NCBI GenBank assembly: GCA_020638635.1
Contig: JACKIE010000008.1
Location: 1 to 64,000, forward strand
Origin: Planctomycetota bacterium
Lineage (GTDB): Bacteria; Planctomycetota; UBA8742; UBA2392
Length of the DNA: 64,000 bases
Direction of reading: 5' to 3'
Made by a program: the position numbers and the translations under genes. The notes under the pieces are model-generated. The model ran no database searches and had not been told where the DNA came from. It saw only the letters and a list, made by a program, of their open reading frames with translations. Each line of letters opens with the position of its first letter. Positions within the stretch are counted from its first letter, which is position 1. Shown in pieces: positions 18,786 to 26,953 of the stretch.

Positions 18786-19232
18786 ATGAAGTACAGCAGG
18801 GACTATCGCTCGCTGTTCGTTTCGCAGCTGCATGCCGCCTACCGCGTGCTGGCCCGCGACCTGGAGGCCGCGGTGCCCGACGTGGACGGCGCCGAGGGGC
18901 ACATGCTTTCATACACCCTCCGCTACGGGCCCTGCACCGTGGGCACGCTCTCCGAGGTGTTCGGCGTCAAGGGCGCCACGCTCACCGGCCAACTCGACAA
19001 GCTGGAAAAGCGCGGCCTGCTCAAGCGCCAGCCCAACCCGGCCGACCGCCGCTCGTTCCTGGTGGCCGTCACGCCCAAGGGCGAGCGCCTGATGCGCCGC
19101 ATCGGCGAGCATGTGATCAAGCTGGAGGCGGGCGTGCGCGAGCGCGTATCGGACCGGGACTATCAAGGTTTCCTCAAGGTGATTGATGCGATCCGCGAGG
19201 TGCGGACCGCCGGACAAGGAGCAAAAAGATGA
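18786..19232 (+). CDS. MarR-family transcriptional regulator
   Basis: 148 residues with a winged-helix core: TLSEVFGVKGATLTGQLDKLEKRGLLKRQPNPADRRS followed by FLVAVTPKGERLM, the usual MarR recognition helix and wing with the DRR signature. It probably dimerises and represses its own promoter and the overlapping gene. The stop overlaps the next start by four bases (ATGA), so it is translationally coupled to a DinB-fold enzyme, suggesting control of a thiol- or xenobiotic-related response. No inverted repeat operator stands out at the promoter. Confidence 0.88.
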   Translation: MKYSRDYRSLFVSQLHAAYRVLARDLEAAVPDVDGAEGHMLSYTLRYGPCTVGTLSEVFGVKGATLTGQLDKLEKRGLLKRQPNPADRRSFLVAVTPKGERLMRRIGEHVIKLEAGVRERVSDRDYQGFLKVIDAIREVRTAGQGAKR

Positions 19233-19708
19233 ACAACCAGGCAATCTGCAGCCAGTTCGCCATGAGCGGCTGGTTCCTCGAACAGGCCCTCAAAGACATC
19301 AGCAACGAGGACGGCCTCAAGCCCACGGCCACAGGCAAGACCATCAACTGGCTGGTCGGCCACCTCGCCGACGCCCGCAACGGCTCGCTGGCGCTGCTGG
19401 GCGGCGAGCGCGCCTGGCCCGAGGCCGAGCTGGCGGCCTACAAGCGCGGCTCGGAATCGCTTGAGCCTGCGCAGGCCCTGCCGCTGGAAGAGCTTTCACG
19501 CCGATTCTTCAGCGTGCAGGAAGCGCTGCTGCGTCGGATCGCATCGATCACGCCCGAGCAGGCCGCGCAGAAGGCCGCGTTCAGCCCCACCGGCAACCCG
19601 GAGGAAACCGTTGGCAGCCTGCTGGCAACCCTGGCCTTCCATGAGGTCTACCACCTCGGCCAGGTCGGCATGATGCGCCGACTGGTCGGCAAACCCCGCG
19701 TGATCTAG
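19229..19708 (+). CDS. DinB-superfamily four-helix protein
   Basis: 159 residues, DinB/DUF664-like, with a metal-binding triad that fits H45 (GHLADARNG), H138 and H142 (AFHEVYHLGQVGMMRRLVG). Proteins of this fold include bacillithiol- and mycothiol-dependent transferases and stress proteins of unknown activity. It overlaps the MarR gene by four bases and is presumably its target. The substrate cannot be deduced. Confidence 0.85.
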   Translation: MNNQAICSQFAMSGWFLEQALKDISNEDGLKPTATGKTINWLVGHLADARNGSLALLGGERAWPEAELAAYKRGSESLEPAQALPLEELSRRFFSVQEALLRRIASITPEQAAQKAAFSPTGNPEETVGSLLATLAFHEVYHLGQVGMMRRLVGKPRVI

Positions 19709-19774
19709 GCGAGTCACGTTTCCGCGCCCGTGGGCATTCGGTATACTTGCCGGTTGCTCACGAACCTTGACCGG

Positions 19775-20317
19775 ATGCCCATGGGCCGCGTTGTGCCGCC
19801 TCAGCCTGTTACGCCGATCCTGGGCGTGATCTACCGCGACGCGTCCGCGGTGGACGACGCCCTGATGTGGATCGAGCACCTGATGGGCGAGGTCGAGCTC
19901 AGCTCCGAGGAATTCCCCTTCGACCTCACCGAGCACTACGAAGGCGAAATGGGCACCGGCCTCAAACGCCGCTTCTTCAGCTTCGACCGCCTGGCCGACC
20001 CCGGCATGCTCAGCGAATGGAAGCTGCAGACTAACAAACTTGAAGAACAGTGCGCCGAGCGCTACGGCGAATCCCGCCCCATCAACCTCGACCCCGGCTA
20101 CCTCAGCGGCGCCAAGCTGGTGCTCGCCAGCGTCAAGGGCCTCGCCCATCGCGTGTACATCGGCCAGGGCATCTCGGCCGAGGTCACCATGAGCTTCCGC
20201 GACGGCGAATGGATCAAGCGCGACTACACCTTTCCCGATTTCGCCGCCGGCCGTTACGACGCCTTCTTCAGCAAAGTGCGCGAGCGGCACCTGCTGCACC
20301 TGGGCGCGCGGACATGA
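19775..20317 (+). CDS. DUF4416 family protein
   Basis: About 180 residues; start chosen at the ATG at 19775 (MPMGRVVPPQPV), with 19781 an alternative. Family-like features are LILGVIYRD-type strand (TPILGVIYRDASAVDDAL), EEFPFDLTEHYEGEMG, RFFSFDRLADPG and a C-terminal SFRDGEWIKRDYTFPDFA. Members are known from Planctomycetota, Deltaproteobacteria and Thermodesulfobacteria and have no assigned activity. TATACT at 19742-19747 could be its -10 box. It stands alone. Confidence 0.75.
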   Translation: MPMGRVVPPQPVTPILGVIYRDASAVDDALMWIEHLMGEVELSSEEFPFDLTEHYEGEMGTGLKRRFFSFDRLADPGMLSEWKLQTNKLEEQCAERYGESRPINLDPGYLSGAKLVLASVKGLAHRVYIGQGISAEVTMSFRDGEWIKRDYTFPDFAAGRYDAFFSKVRERHLLHLGART

Positions 20318-20387
20318 AGCTTGCAGCCGCGTTCGGCACGCGTAGCCTGAGAGGGTTGATGCACAGGTTTGGTGCATAGGGCTGGAT

Positions 20388-20530
20388 AGGAGTTAGGGCT
20401 TAGGGCTTAGGGGCTAGGGCTTAGGGCTTGGGGCTTGGGGCTTGGGGCTTGAAGAGGTTTGCTTTTCCTGCCTCCTGCCTCCCCTGTCCGCCGTAGCTTC
20501 AGCGAAGGCGGATGCCTCCTGCCTCCTGTT
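20388..20530. repeat. G-rich then C/T-rich low-complexity tract
   Basis: Degenerate TTAGGGCTTAGGGGCTAGGG and GGGGCTT units (20388-20452), then CCTGCCTCCTGCCTCC units. Same composition as 3191-3317. No gene in 20318-20543. Confidence 0.7.
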
Positions 20531-20543
20531 ATGGAGTAACTGC

Positions 20544-21581
20544 ATGTCCCGATTGCTGCTGACACTGCTGCTGCTGCTGCCCGTGGCGCTGACGGCCCAG
20601 GAACCCTACGCCGTGGGTGACGAGCCCGTTGACCACGCCGTGCAGCACTGGATCAACCCGCCCGCCTGGAACGGCTTCTCCGAACTGCGCGGCGACGTGA
20701 TCGTGTTCAAGAAGTGGGGCTGCACGTGACCGCCCTGCCTGACGCAGTTGCGTCGCTTCAATGAACTCGAACAGCAGCACGCCGGCAAGGGCATCCATTT
20801 CGTGTCCGCCTACGTCCAGTTCCAGAGCCTCGATACCATCGAGAAGTCCGTCGCCGACCTCAAGCTCACCCACCCGGTTGCGCTCGACGGCTTCTTTGAC
20901 AGCCGCTTCACCGCGCCCCTGCTGTGCTGCGTGTGGGTGATCGGCGTTGACGGCAAGGTCGTCCACGCCGCCCAGGAGGGCTGGGAAGCAGCCGCCCTCA
21001 AGGAGCTCCAGAAAGTGAAGTACCCGCGCCTTGGCCTCAGCCGCGTCTATTCGCCCCTTGAGCCCGCCGCCGAGGCTTTCGGCGCCGCCCGCTACGCCGA
21101 GGCGCACAAGCTGGCAAGCGCGGTCTCAGACAGCGACGCGGCCGACAAGGTCATCGAGCAGGCCGACGAGCTGGTCGAGCGCATCGAAGACATGCGCGAC
21201 ACCCTGCGCAAGCGCGCCGAGGTGCACGAGATCTGCGGCCGTTACGAGCTTGCGATCGCCTGCTGGTCCGAGCTCGAGGCCCATTTCAAGGGCTTTGAAG
21301 ACGAGCCGGACGCGGAGAAAGAAATCGCCCGCATCAAGGCGCTCAAGGACTACGAGCCCGAGATGAAAGCCCGCCGCGCCTACGCGGCGCTGCGCCTGCA
21401 GATATGGCTGCCCTTCGAGAGCGCCGGCAACGACAACAAGAAGACCATCGAGGCCGCACGCAACGCCGCGGAGAAGCTCAAGAAGTTCGCCGAGGACAAC
21501 AAGGAGCGCGCCGTCGCAGCCAGCGCCCGCGACTTCCAGGCCCAGTACGAAGCCTGGCTCAAGGAACTCGAGGGCGAGTAG
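20544..21581 (+). CDS. Selenocysteine-containing thioredoxin-fold exported protein (UPPC active site)
   Basis: 345 residues when the in-frame TGA at 20727-20729 is read as selenocysteine (U62). Before it: a signal peptide (1-20, ending ALTAQ) and a thioredoxin/AhpC-like strand DVIVFKKWGCT. After it: PPCLTQLRRFNEL, the regular helix following a CxxC motif. The active site is therefore U62-P-P-C65, Sec replacing the nucleophilic Cys of CxxC. The fold continues through HFVSAYVQFQ and a C-terminal helical extension (about 170-345) of unknown role. A hairpin GACGC-AGTT-GCGTC sits 16 nt after the TGA to its loop. Predicted periplasmic thiol oxidoreductase. Without Sec insertion a 61-residue peptide would result. 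Confidence 0.85.
20741..20754 (+). promoter_or_regulatory. Candidate bacterial SECIS hairpin, thioredoxin-fold gene
   Basis: Stem GACGC/GCGTC with loop AGTT. The loop begins 17 nt after the last base of TGA and has G at its second position, fitting bacterial SECIS rules. Confidence 0.6.
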
Positions 21582-21597
21582 TTACGGCCAGGCCGCC

Positions 21598-21630
21598 AGG
21601 GACAGGCACCTGTGGTGCCTGTCCCTTTTG
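21598..21630 (+). terminator. Palindromic repeat acting as terminator (GGGACAGGCACC type)
   Basis: GGGACAGGCACC, short loop, GGTGCCTGTCCC, then TTTTG, 17 bases after the selenoprotein stop. Member of the GGGACAGGNACC repeat family. Confidence 0.7.
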
Positions 21631-21632
21631 TT

Positions 21633-22124
21633 TCAAGCCGCGCTGGTGGCGGGCTCAGCCGTGCTCCTTTCAGGGACAGGCACCTTTGGCGCCTGTCCTT
21701 TTTCCTGCCCAGATCCAGGGACAGACACAGTCGGCGTCTGTCCCTTTTCACCCGAGGCAGCCGGCGCCGGCGGATTGCGCATCCAGTCTTCCACCAGTTG
21801 CTGTGCCATGTGGAAGCACTCGGCGCGCAGGGCCTCGCGCTTCTCCTGCAGGCGCTCGATCTCACGCTGCACGCGGATCACCACCGAGGGCGAGACTTTC
21901 CAGCGGTAGGGCGCTTCCTCTTTGCCCTTCAGCTTCGCCACTTCCTCGTCGTGCAACTCCAGCATGTTCTGGTAGCGCACGATCGCGGCGTCGAGGCCGG
22001 CGCCGTCGCGCTCGCGGTACAGCTCGTGGGCCGCGTCGCGGATCGCGTGCTCGACCTTCACCGCGGGGTCGCCCGCGCGCTGGGGCTTGGCCGGCTTCGG
22101 CCGAACTGACGGATACCTTGACAT
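21633..22124 (-). CDS. Small helical protein with repeat-derived C-terminus
   Basis: 163 residues from an ATG at 22124 preceded by CTGGAG; the frame is open further but that stretch is unlikely to be coding. Residues 1-115 are charged and helical (HAIRDAAHELYRERDG, RVQREIERLQEKREALRAECF), with coiled-coil character and no recognised domain. The last 40 residues (GEKGQTPTVSVPG, EKGQAPKVPVPE) are encoded by two palindromic repeats at 21717-21748 and 21672-21703, so the natural end of the protein was probably near DWMRNPPAP. Function unknown. Confidence 0.6.
   Translation of the reverse strand: MSRYPSVRPKPAKPQRAGDPAVKVEHAIRDAAHELYRERDGAGLDAAIVRYQNMLELHDEEVAKLKGKEEAPYRWKVSPSVVIRVQREIERLQEKREALRAECFHMAQQLVEDWMRNPPAPAASGEKGQTPTVSVPGSGQEKGQAPKVPVPERSTAEPATSAA
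21672..21748. repeat. Two GGGACAG-type palindromic repeats within the end of a gene
   Basis: GGGACAGGCACC ... GGCGCCTGTCC (21672-21700) and GGGACAGACAC ... GTCTGTCCC (21717-21745), each followed by a T-run. Together with 21598-21630 they make three copies in 150 bp. Confidence 0.75.
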
Positions 22125-22282
22125 GTCAATACTCCAGAAAGGACCGGCGCAACCACCGCGCCCGACACCGGAAACCATACCCACGCGTGCGACATATTTA
22201 GGAGTGTGAGAGCCAGCGCCGCGACCTAAGGCCGGGCGGGATCCGGGTTTACGACTGCAGAAAAATATTTTCGCACACCCAG

Positions 22283-22330
22283 GTGGGGCAGACATCCTGT
22301 CTGCCCAGGCAGGCTGGCAGCCTGCCCCAC
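22283..22330. repeat. 48-bp palindromic repeat (GTGGGGCAGACATCC type), copy 1
   Basis: GTGGGGCAGACATCCTGTCT ... GCCTGCCCCAC. A copy with 46 of 48 matching bases lies at 29007-29054. Here it sits between two minus-strand genes. Confidence 0.8.
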
Positions 22331-22334
22331 GGCG

Positions 22335-23462
22335 CTAGCGCACGCGGCGGCGGCGGTTTTTGAGGTAGTCTACGAAGATATTGCCGCCGAGCTTGTCGAG
22401 CGCGCTGAAGTAGGCGCGACCGCGGTTCACCTGGGTCAGCTTGTCCACGAACTCCACCAGGTGCGGGTCCTGCGCGATCATGAAGGTGCTGATGGTGATG
22501 CCGCGGCGACGGCACAGCTCGGCCTCTTCCAGCGTGCGGTTGACGATCAGCGGGTCGAGCATCCAGCTCACGTTGCGGTACAGCTGCCCCTGCTCGTGAA
22601 TCACCGTGGGCTTGCCGTCGGTGATCATGAAAATCTGCTTGTTGGTGTGCTTCATGCGCCCCAGCAGGCGCTGCGCCAGTTGCAGGCCGGCCTGCGTGTT
22701 GGTGTGGAACGGCCCCACCTGCAGGTAGGGCAGGCGATGCACCGGCACCTCCTGCGCCTCGTTGCCGAAGGTGATCACCTGCACGCTGTCTTTCGGGTAC
22801 TTCTGCTTGATCAGCTCGGCCAGGGCGATCGCCACCTTCTTGGCGGGCGTGATGCGGTCTTCGCCGTACAGGATCATGCTGTGGCTGATGTCGATCATCA
22901 GCACCGTGGCGCAGCTGGCGTGCTGCTCGGTCTCGAACACCTCGAGGTCTTCCTCGGTCAGCGCCACGTCGTCGATGCCGCGTTTCAAAGCGTTGCGGAT
23001 GCTCACGTTGAAGTCGATGTCGCTGCTGAGGTCGCCGAAGTTGAACGGCCGTGTTTCCGACAGCCGCTCGTTGCTGGCGCCCGCGTGGGGCGTGCGGTGG
23101 TCGCCGTCGCCGAGTGATTTCAGGTCGCGGAAAATGTGCTCAAGAGAGTCCTTGCGGATGGCGCGCTCGCCGCGCTTGGTGAGCTCGAAGCCGCCGGGAG
23201 CACCCTCCGGATTGTTGGCGTCGGGCTGGCCGTCGCGGCGGCGGATCAGGCCCTCTTGCTCGAGCAGGCGCATGAACTCCTCGAAGCTCATCTGGCCCTG
23301 CATCAGGTTGTGGCGTTCCCAGAGCTGTTCCAGCCACTGCATGGCCTGGTCCACGTCGCCCGCGGACATCAACAGCAGCTCGTTCCACAGCTTCTTGAGC
23401 TGCTTCAGCCCCATGCGCCGAAGGGCTTCCTGCATGTCGAACTCGAGGTACGCGATTCTCAT
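22335..23462 (-). CDS. Cytoplasmic vWA-domain protein
   Basis: 375 residues without a signal peptide. The N-terminal half is helical and charged. A vWA domain begins near residue 180 (CATVLMIDISHSMILYGEDRITPAKKVA) with MIDAS DISHS and the strand KQIFMITDGKPT with downstream Thr/Asp. The C-terminus is Arg-rich (NRRRRVR). Proteins of this build usually work with a MoxR/magnesium-chelatase-type AAA ATPase as metal-dependent co-chaperones; no such ATPase gene is adjacent here. The ribosome site is weak. Complex assembly is inferred from family context only. Confidence 0.82.
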   Translation of the reverse strand: MRIAYLEFDMQEALRRMGLKQLKKLWNELLLMSAGDVDQAMQWLEQLWERHNLMQGQMSFEEFMRLLEQEGLIRRRDGQPDANNPEGAPGGFELTKRGERAIRKDSLEHIFRDLKSLGDGDHRTPHAGASNERLSETRPFNFGDLSSDIDFNVSIRNALKRGIDDVALTEEDLEVFETEQHASCATVLMIDISHSMILYGEDRITPAKKVAIALAELIKQKYPKDSVQVITFGNEAQEVPVHRLPYLQVGPFHTNTQAGLQLAQRLLGRMKHTNKQIFMITDGKPTVIHEQGQLYRNVSWMLDPLIVNRTLEEAELCRRRGITISTFMIAQDPHLVEFVDKLTQVNRGRAYFSALDKLGGNIFVDYLKNRRRRVR

Positions 23463-23484
23463 GGATTCAGGCTACGCGGCCGGT

Positions 23485-24531
23485 TCACTCTGGCAATCCC
23501 CGGCCTTCCGGCCGGGGCTGGGCGGCGGCTTCCACGGCGGGGTCGGCCAGCACGGCGTCGCCCTGCACGGCTGCTTCGATGTCTTTGGGCCTTGGCAGGG
23601 CCCAGGCCATGGGCAGGCCCACGAGCGCCCAGGCCAGCTGGATCAGGCGCCCCATCAGGGACAGCACCTGGGCCGGCTCGCGCGCGATGCCGCGCAGGCC
23701 GAAGAAGTGCACGCTGGCGGCCTCGCCCACGCCCCAGCCGCCGAAGCTGATGGGCAGCGCGGCCACCATGCCCGCCACGGGGATCAGCACGGCGTAGTCG
23801 GTCCAGATCAGCTGGATGCCGATGCCCTGGCCCACCGCGATATGCATGCCGATCCAGCCCGCCTGCGGCAGGATGCTCAGCAGCAGCGCCAGCAGCAGCC
23901 CCTTTTTGTGGCCGCGGTAAATCTGCATCGCCTCGTCAAAGGCGCGGATGGTGTCGTGGAACGGCAGCCGGCTCGAAAGCCCCTTGGGCAGCAGGCGGCG
24001 CACGCGGCGGCTGGTCATGCCCACGATCGCCACGGTCGCGCCACCGGTGAACACGATGATCACCGCCGCGGCCTGGCGCATGCTCTCTTCGCCGATGCTG
24101 GGCAGCAGCATCAGCAGCGCCAGCGTGGCCAGCATGAACAGGCCACACAGGCGGTCCACCAGCACGGCCGCGAAGGCCTGGGGCTTGCTGCGCGTCGCGT
24201 TGGACAGGTACAGGGCCTTGATGGCGTCGCCGCCCACGGAGCCGCCCGGGATGGCCGAGTTATAGAACTGGCCGACCAGCGTGTAGACGAGCATGCGCGT
24301 GAGGCTGACCTTGTGGCCCAGCACCTCGACCAGGATTTTCAGGCGCACGGCCTGGAACACGAAGCTGATCAGCCCCAGGCCGAGCGCGAAATACAGCATG
24401 GAGGGCTGGACGCTCTTTGCGGTGTTCCAGTTCTCGACGGGGTCAGTGCGGAAGCCGAACAGGTACACCAGCACCGCCAGGCTGAGCAGCAGCGGCAGGA
24501 AACGGCGGACCTGTTTGAGGAGAGGCTTCAT
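23485..24531 (-). CDS. Lysylphosphatidylglycerol-synthase-TM/UPF0104 flippase-like membrane protein
   Basis: 348 residues with seven or eight hydrophobic helices and family motifs QAVRLKILVEVLG, LVGQFYNSAIPGGSVGGDAIKALYLS and LPISFGGWGVGEAASVHFF. Members move or modify lipids or glycolipids across membranes; many are stand-alone without the aminoacyl-transferase domain, as here. The last residues (RPEGRGLPE) are encoded by a CCCCGGCC palindrome at about 23497-23520, so the tail may be repeat-derived. Start ATG at 24531 with GGAG upstream. Confidence 0.85.
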   Translation of the reverse strand: MKPLLKQVRRFLPLLLSLAVLVYLFGFRTDPVENWNTAKSVQPSMLYFALGLGLISFVFQAVRLKILVEVLGHKVSLTRMLVYTLVGQFYNSAIPGGSVGGDAIKALYLSNATRSKPQAFAAVLVDRLCGLFMLATLALLMLLPSIGEESMRQAAAVIIVFTGGATVAIVGMTSRRVRRLLPKGLSSRLPFHDTIRAFDEAMQIYRGHKKGLLLALLLSILPQAGWIGMHIAVGQGIGIQLIWTDYAVLIPVAGMVAALPISFGGWGVGEAASVHFFGLRGIAREPAQVLSLMGRLIQLAWALVGLPMAWALPRPKDIEAAVQGDAVLADPAVEAAAQPRPEGRGLPE

Positions 24532-24552
24532 GGTGGGGGGTTATAGGGGAAG

Positions 24553-24700
24553 AAGGGGGAACAGCGAATTACCAATAACCAATTTCCAGTAGGTTCGGGG
24601 TGAATTGGTTACTGGTGATTGGTCGTCCGCTGTTCGAGTGTCGTTCGCGGGCCGAAGACAGGGACAGTCCCCAGAAGCGGGGACAGTCCCTAACCGCGGA
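24553..24700. repeat. AT-rich inverted repeat plus GGGACAGTCCC pair
   Basis: AACAGCGAATTACCAATAACC near 24560 and its near complement around 24602-24640, then GGGACAGTCCC and GGGGACAGTCCC at 24661-24691. Same modules as 6070-6285. No gene in 24532-24726. Confidence 0.7.
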
Positions 24701-24726
24701 AATGCGGACGAGAGGTCCGCGCTCGT

Positions 24727-26859
24727 TTACTTCATGACAGCCTTGTACTCGGGAATGGTAGCCGCGTCCTGGCCGGTTTTCTGGAAAAGTTCCTTCACGC
24801 TGCGCAGGATGCCGGGGTCTTCCTGGTAGTTCTGGGTGAACTCGGCTCCGCGGTCGTCCTGTACGCGGGCGCGCAAGGCGTAGCGCAGCTCGCGGCGCAC
24901 GTCATCCTTGGCGAGCTGGGTGTCCAGGCTTGCGTACAGCTTGTCGAACTCGGGCCACAGGCCCGCGTTCAGGCCGTCGAAGCTGGCGAGCTTCATCATC
25001 TCGGCCTTCTTAGCGCCGGCGTAGTGCTGGTCGAGGTAGTCCTGCAGCTTGCCGGAATCGCGCAGCTTGTCGATGGCGTATACTTCCCAGGGCTTCAGCA
25101 GGTTCGGCTGGATCTCGATCTGGGGGGTCACACCACCCTCGCCCTCGTAGCGGTCGATGCTGATACCGCTGGGCAGGAAGTAGCGGAACACTGTGCACTT
25201 GAGCACGCGCGAGCCGCCGCTGTTTTCGACCGTGAAGAAGCTTTGGCCGATGCCTTTGCCGAAACTGGCACGCCCCAGGATCTGCGCGCGATTATTATCT
25301 TTCAGCGCACCCGACAGCATCTCGGCGCCCGAAGCGCTGTTTTCGTCGATCAGGCACACCATCGGCAGATCGTTGTACTCACCGCCGCGTGAGCGGAACA
25401 CCTGCTTCTTGCGCCACTGGTCGAAGCGTCCGCCTGTACTTGAGATCAATGTGTCGCGAGTCAGGAACATGTCGGCGATCTCGATCACCGCCGAAAGCTG
25501 GCCGCCCGGATTGTCACGCAGATCCAGGACCAGCGACTTCATGCCCTGGCGGCGCAGGTTGTCGAGCGACTCTTTCATGTCCTTGGAGCTGTTGCCGCCG
25601 AAGCGCGTCAAGCGCACGTAGCCGACCTGGCCGGGCAGCATCTCCTCAAGCGCGGTGTCCACGTGCACCACCTTGCGCGGAATCTCGAACTTGAGCTCGT
25701 TTTCGACGCCACGGCGCTTCACGAAGATCACGGCCGTGGAGTTCTCCGGCCCCCGCACGTGGCTGACGCCTTCCTCCAGCGTCAGCTTGGTCAGGTCGAT
25801 ACGTTTGCCGTCGGGGCCGAGAATGCCGACCAGCTTGTCGCCGGTGCGCAAGCCGGCCGCGTAGGCCGGGCCTTCATAGATGGGCTGCGTGATGTAGATC
25901 AGGCCGTCGTCGCCGACGGCCACGTGGGCGCCGATGCCGACGTAGTTCCCCTCCTGGTCCTGGTTCATCTCGTCGATTTCTTTACGCGTCATGAAGGCCG
26001 CGTAGCGGTCGGTGGCCATGGCCATGGCGCGGCATGCGTTGTCAACGAGGGCTTCGTTGTTCAGGGGCTGGGGCTTCTCGGCGTAAATGAAAAAGTCGTC
26101 GGCGTAGTGCTTCTTGACGGCGCGGATCTCCGTCTCGATCAGGTAGTCCTTGCGCTTGAATTTACCGGACTTGTGGTCTTCCACGGCCTGGTCGATCTTC
26201 ACCACTTCGCGCCCGATGCGGGCCAGGCGCCCGAAGTCGCCGGGCTCAAGAGCCAGGCTGTCGATGCGCGCCGCGACCTCGGCCGGGTGGCCGCGCTCGG
26301 ACAGCACCAGCGAGGCGCGCCCGACCAGCTCATGATCGGAGGACGAAAGGAACTCACGCAGCTGCTCGAGGGCCAGTTCATCCTTCTGGTTGACCAGCAG
26401 GGCCTCGCACAGGGCGGTGCGCGCGCCGGCCGTCAGCCCACTGGAACTCTCCCAGGCCGTGCGCAGGTGATCGAGCAGTTCCTCGTCTTCGGGGCCCTCG
26501 GCGGTGATCATCATGGCGACGGACTCGATGATCGTGCTGTCTTCGCTTTCCAGCAGATCACCCCAGGTCTGGTAGGCCAGTTCCGGGTTGCCGAACTGCA
26601 GTACCAGGTGGCTGCACACCATGCGTACGGATTCGGATTCGTGGTCGAGCTGCTTCTCGAACTTGGCGATGAGCGAGCCGCCTTCTTCCGAGCCGGCCAG
26701 ACGACGCAGGGCAAAGGCGTAGTCCCAGGCCTTTTCAGGGCGCTTGGCGATTCGCTCGATCAACCGTTCGGCTTCCTCGCCGAGTTTGTCTTCCTGGGCG
26801 GACAGCACCGCCGGCACCAGCAGCAGGGCCAGCAGCACCACGAGGCGGATGGGTTTCAT
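24727..26859 (-). CDS. Exported S41-family C-terminal processing peptidase with PDZ domain
   Basis: 710 residues from the ATG at 26859 with GAAGGAAG upstream. Signal peptide (about 1-22, VPAVLSAQ). The N-terminal 200 residues are HEAT-like helices. Then comes the CTP N-region (KKHYADDFFIY), a PDZ domain (about 300-385, YVGIGAHVAVGDDGLIYITQPIYEGPA) and the S41 core: VGYVRLTRFGG, LVLDLRDNPGGQL, catalytic Ser in DENSASGAEMLSGAL and Lys in GRASFGKGIGQS. It should trim or degrade exported proteins at C-termini. The helical N-terminal extension is not part of ordinary CtpA and may be a substrate platform. Confidence 0.9.
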   Translation of the reverse strand: MKPIRLVVLLALLLVPAVLSAQEDKLGEEAERLIERIAKRPEKAWDYAFALRRLAGSEEGGSLIAKFEKQLDHESESVRMVCSHLVLQFGNPELAYQTWGDLLESEDSTIIESVAMMITAEGPEDEELLDHLRTAWESSSGLTAGARTALCEALLVNQKDELALEQLREFLSSSDHELVGRASLVLSERGHPAEVAARIDSLALEPGDFGRLARIGREVVKIDQAVEDHKSGKFKRKDYLIETEIRAVKKHYADDFFIYAEKPQPLNNEALVDNACRAMAMATDRYAAFMTRKEIDEMNQDQEGNYVGIGAHVAVGDDGLIYITQPIYEGPAYAAGLRTGDKLVGILGPDGKRIDLTKLTLEEGVSHVRGPENSTAVIFVKRRGVENELKFEIPRKVVHVDTALEEMLPGQVGYVRLTRFGGNSSKDMKESLDNLRRQGMKSLVLDLRDNPGGQLSAVIEIADMFLTRDTLISSTGGRFDQWRKKQVFRSRGGEYNDLPMVCLIDENSASGAEMLSGALKDNNRAQILGRASFGKGIGQSFFTVENSGGSRVLKCTVFRYFLPSGISIDRYEGEGGVTPQIEIQPNLLKPWEVYAIDKLRDSGKLQDYLDQHYAGAKKAEMMKLASFDGLNAGLWPEFDKLYASLDTQLAKDDVRRELRYALRARVQDDRGAEFTQNYQEDPGILRSVKELFQKTGQDAATIPEYKAVMK

Positions 26860-26896
26860 GCGACTTCCTTCACGGTGACTCGGCACAGCATAACAA

Positions 26897-26917
26897 GGGG
26901 GCGCACGGGGCGCCCCC
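26897..26917 (-). terminator. Hairpin after the coiled-coil lipoprotein gene
   Basis: GGGGGCG and CGCCCCC with a 7-nt loop between two same-strand genes. The U-run is weak (CTTGTT on the minus strand). Confidence 0.45.
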
Positions 26918-26953
26918 TCTGCTTCATACGGTTTTCAGGCCTGGCGCGGCCGA

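Noticed and set aside
13927..18912. 1661-codon open frame on the minus strand
   Set aside because: It runs antisense through several well-supported genes and is Arg/Ala/Gly-rich without domains; a GC-rich shadow frame.
20727..20748. Thioredoxin-fold gene as two separate genes
   Set aside because: The downstream part lacks a ribosome site and starts inside the helix after the active site; joining across TGA gives a complete thioredoxin fold.
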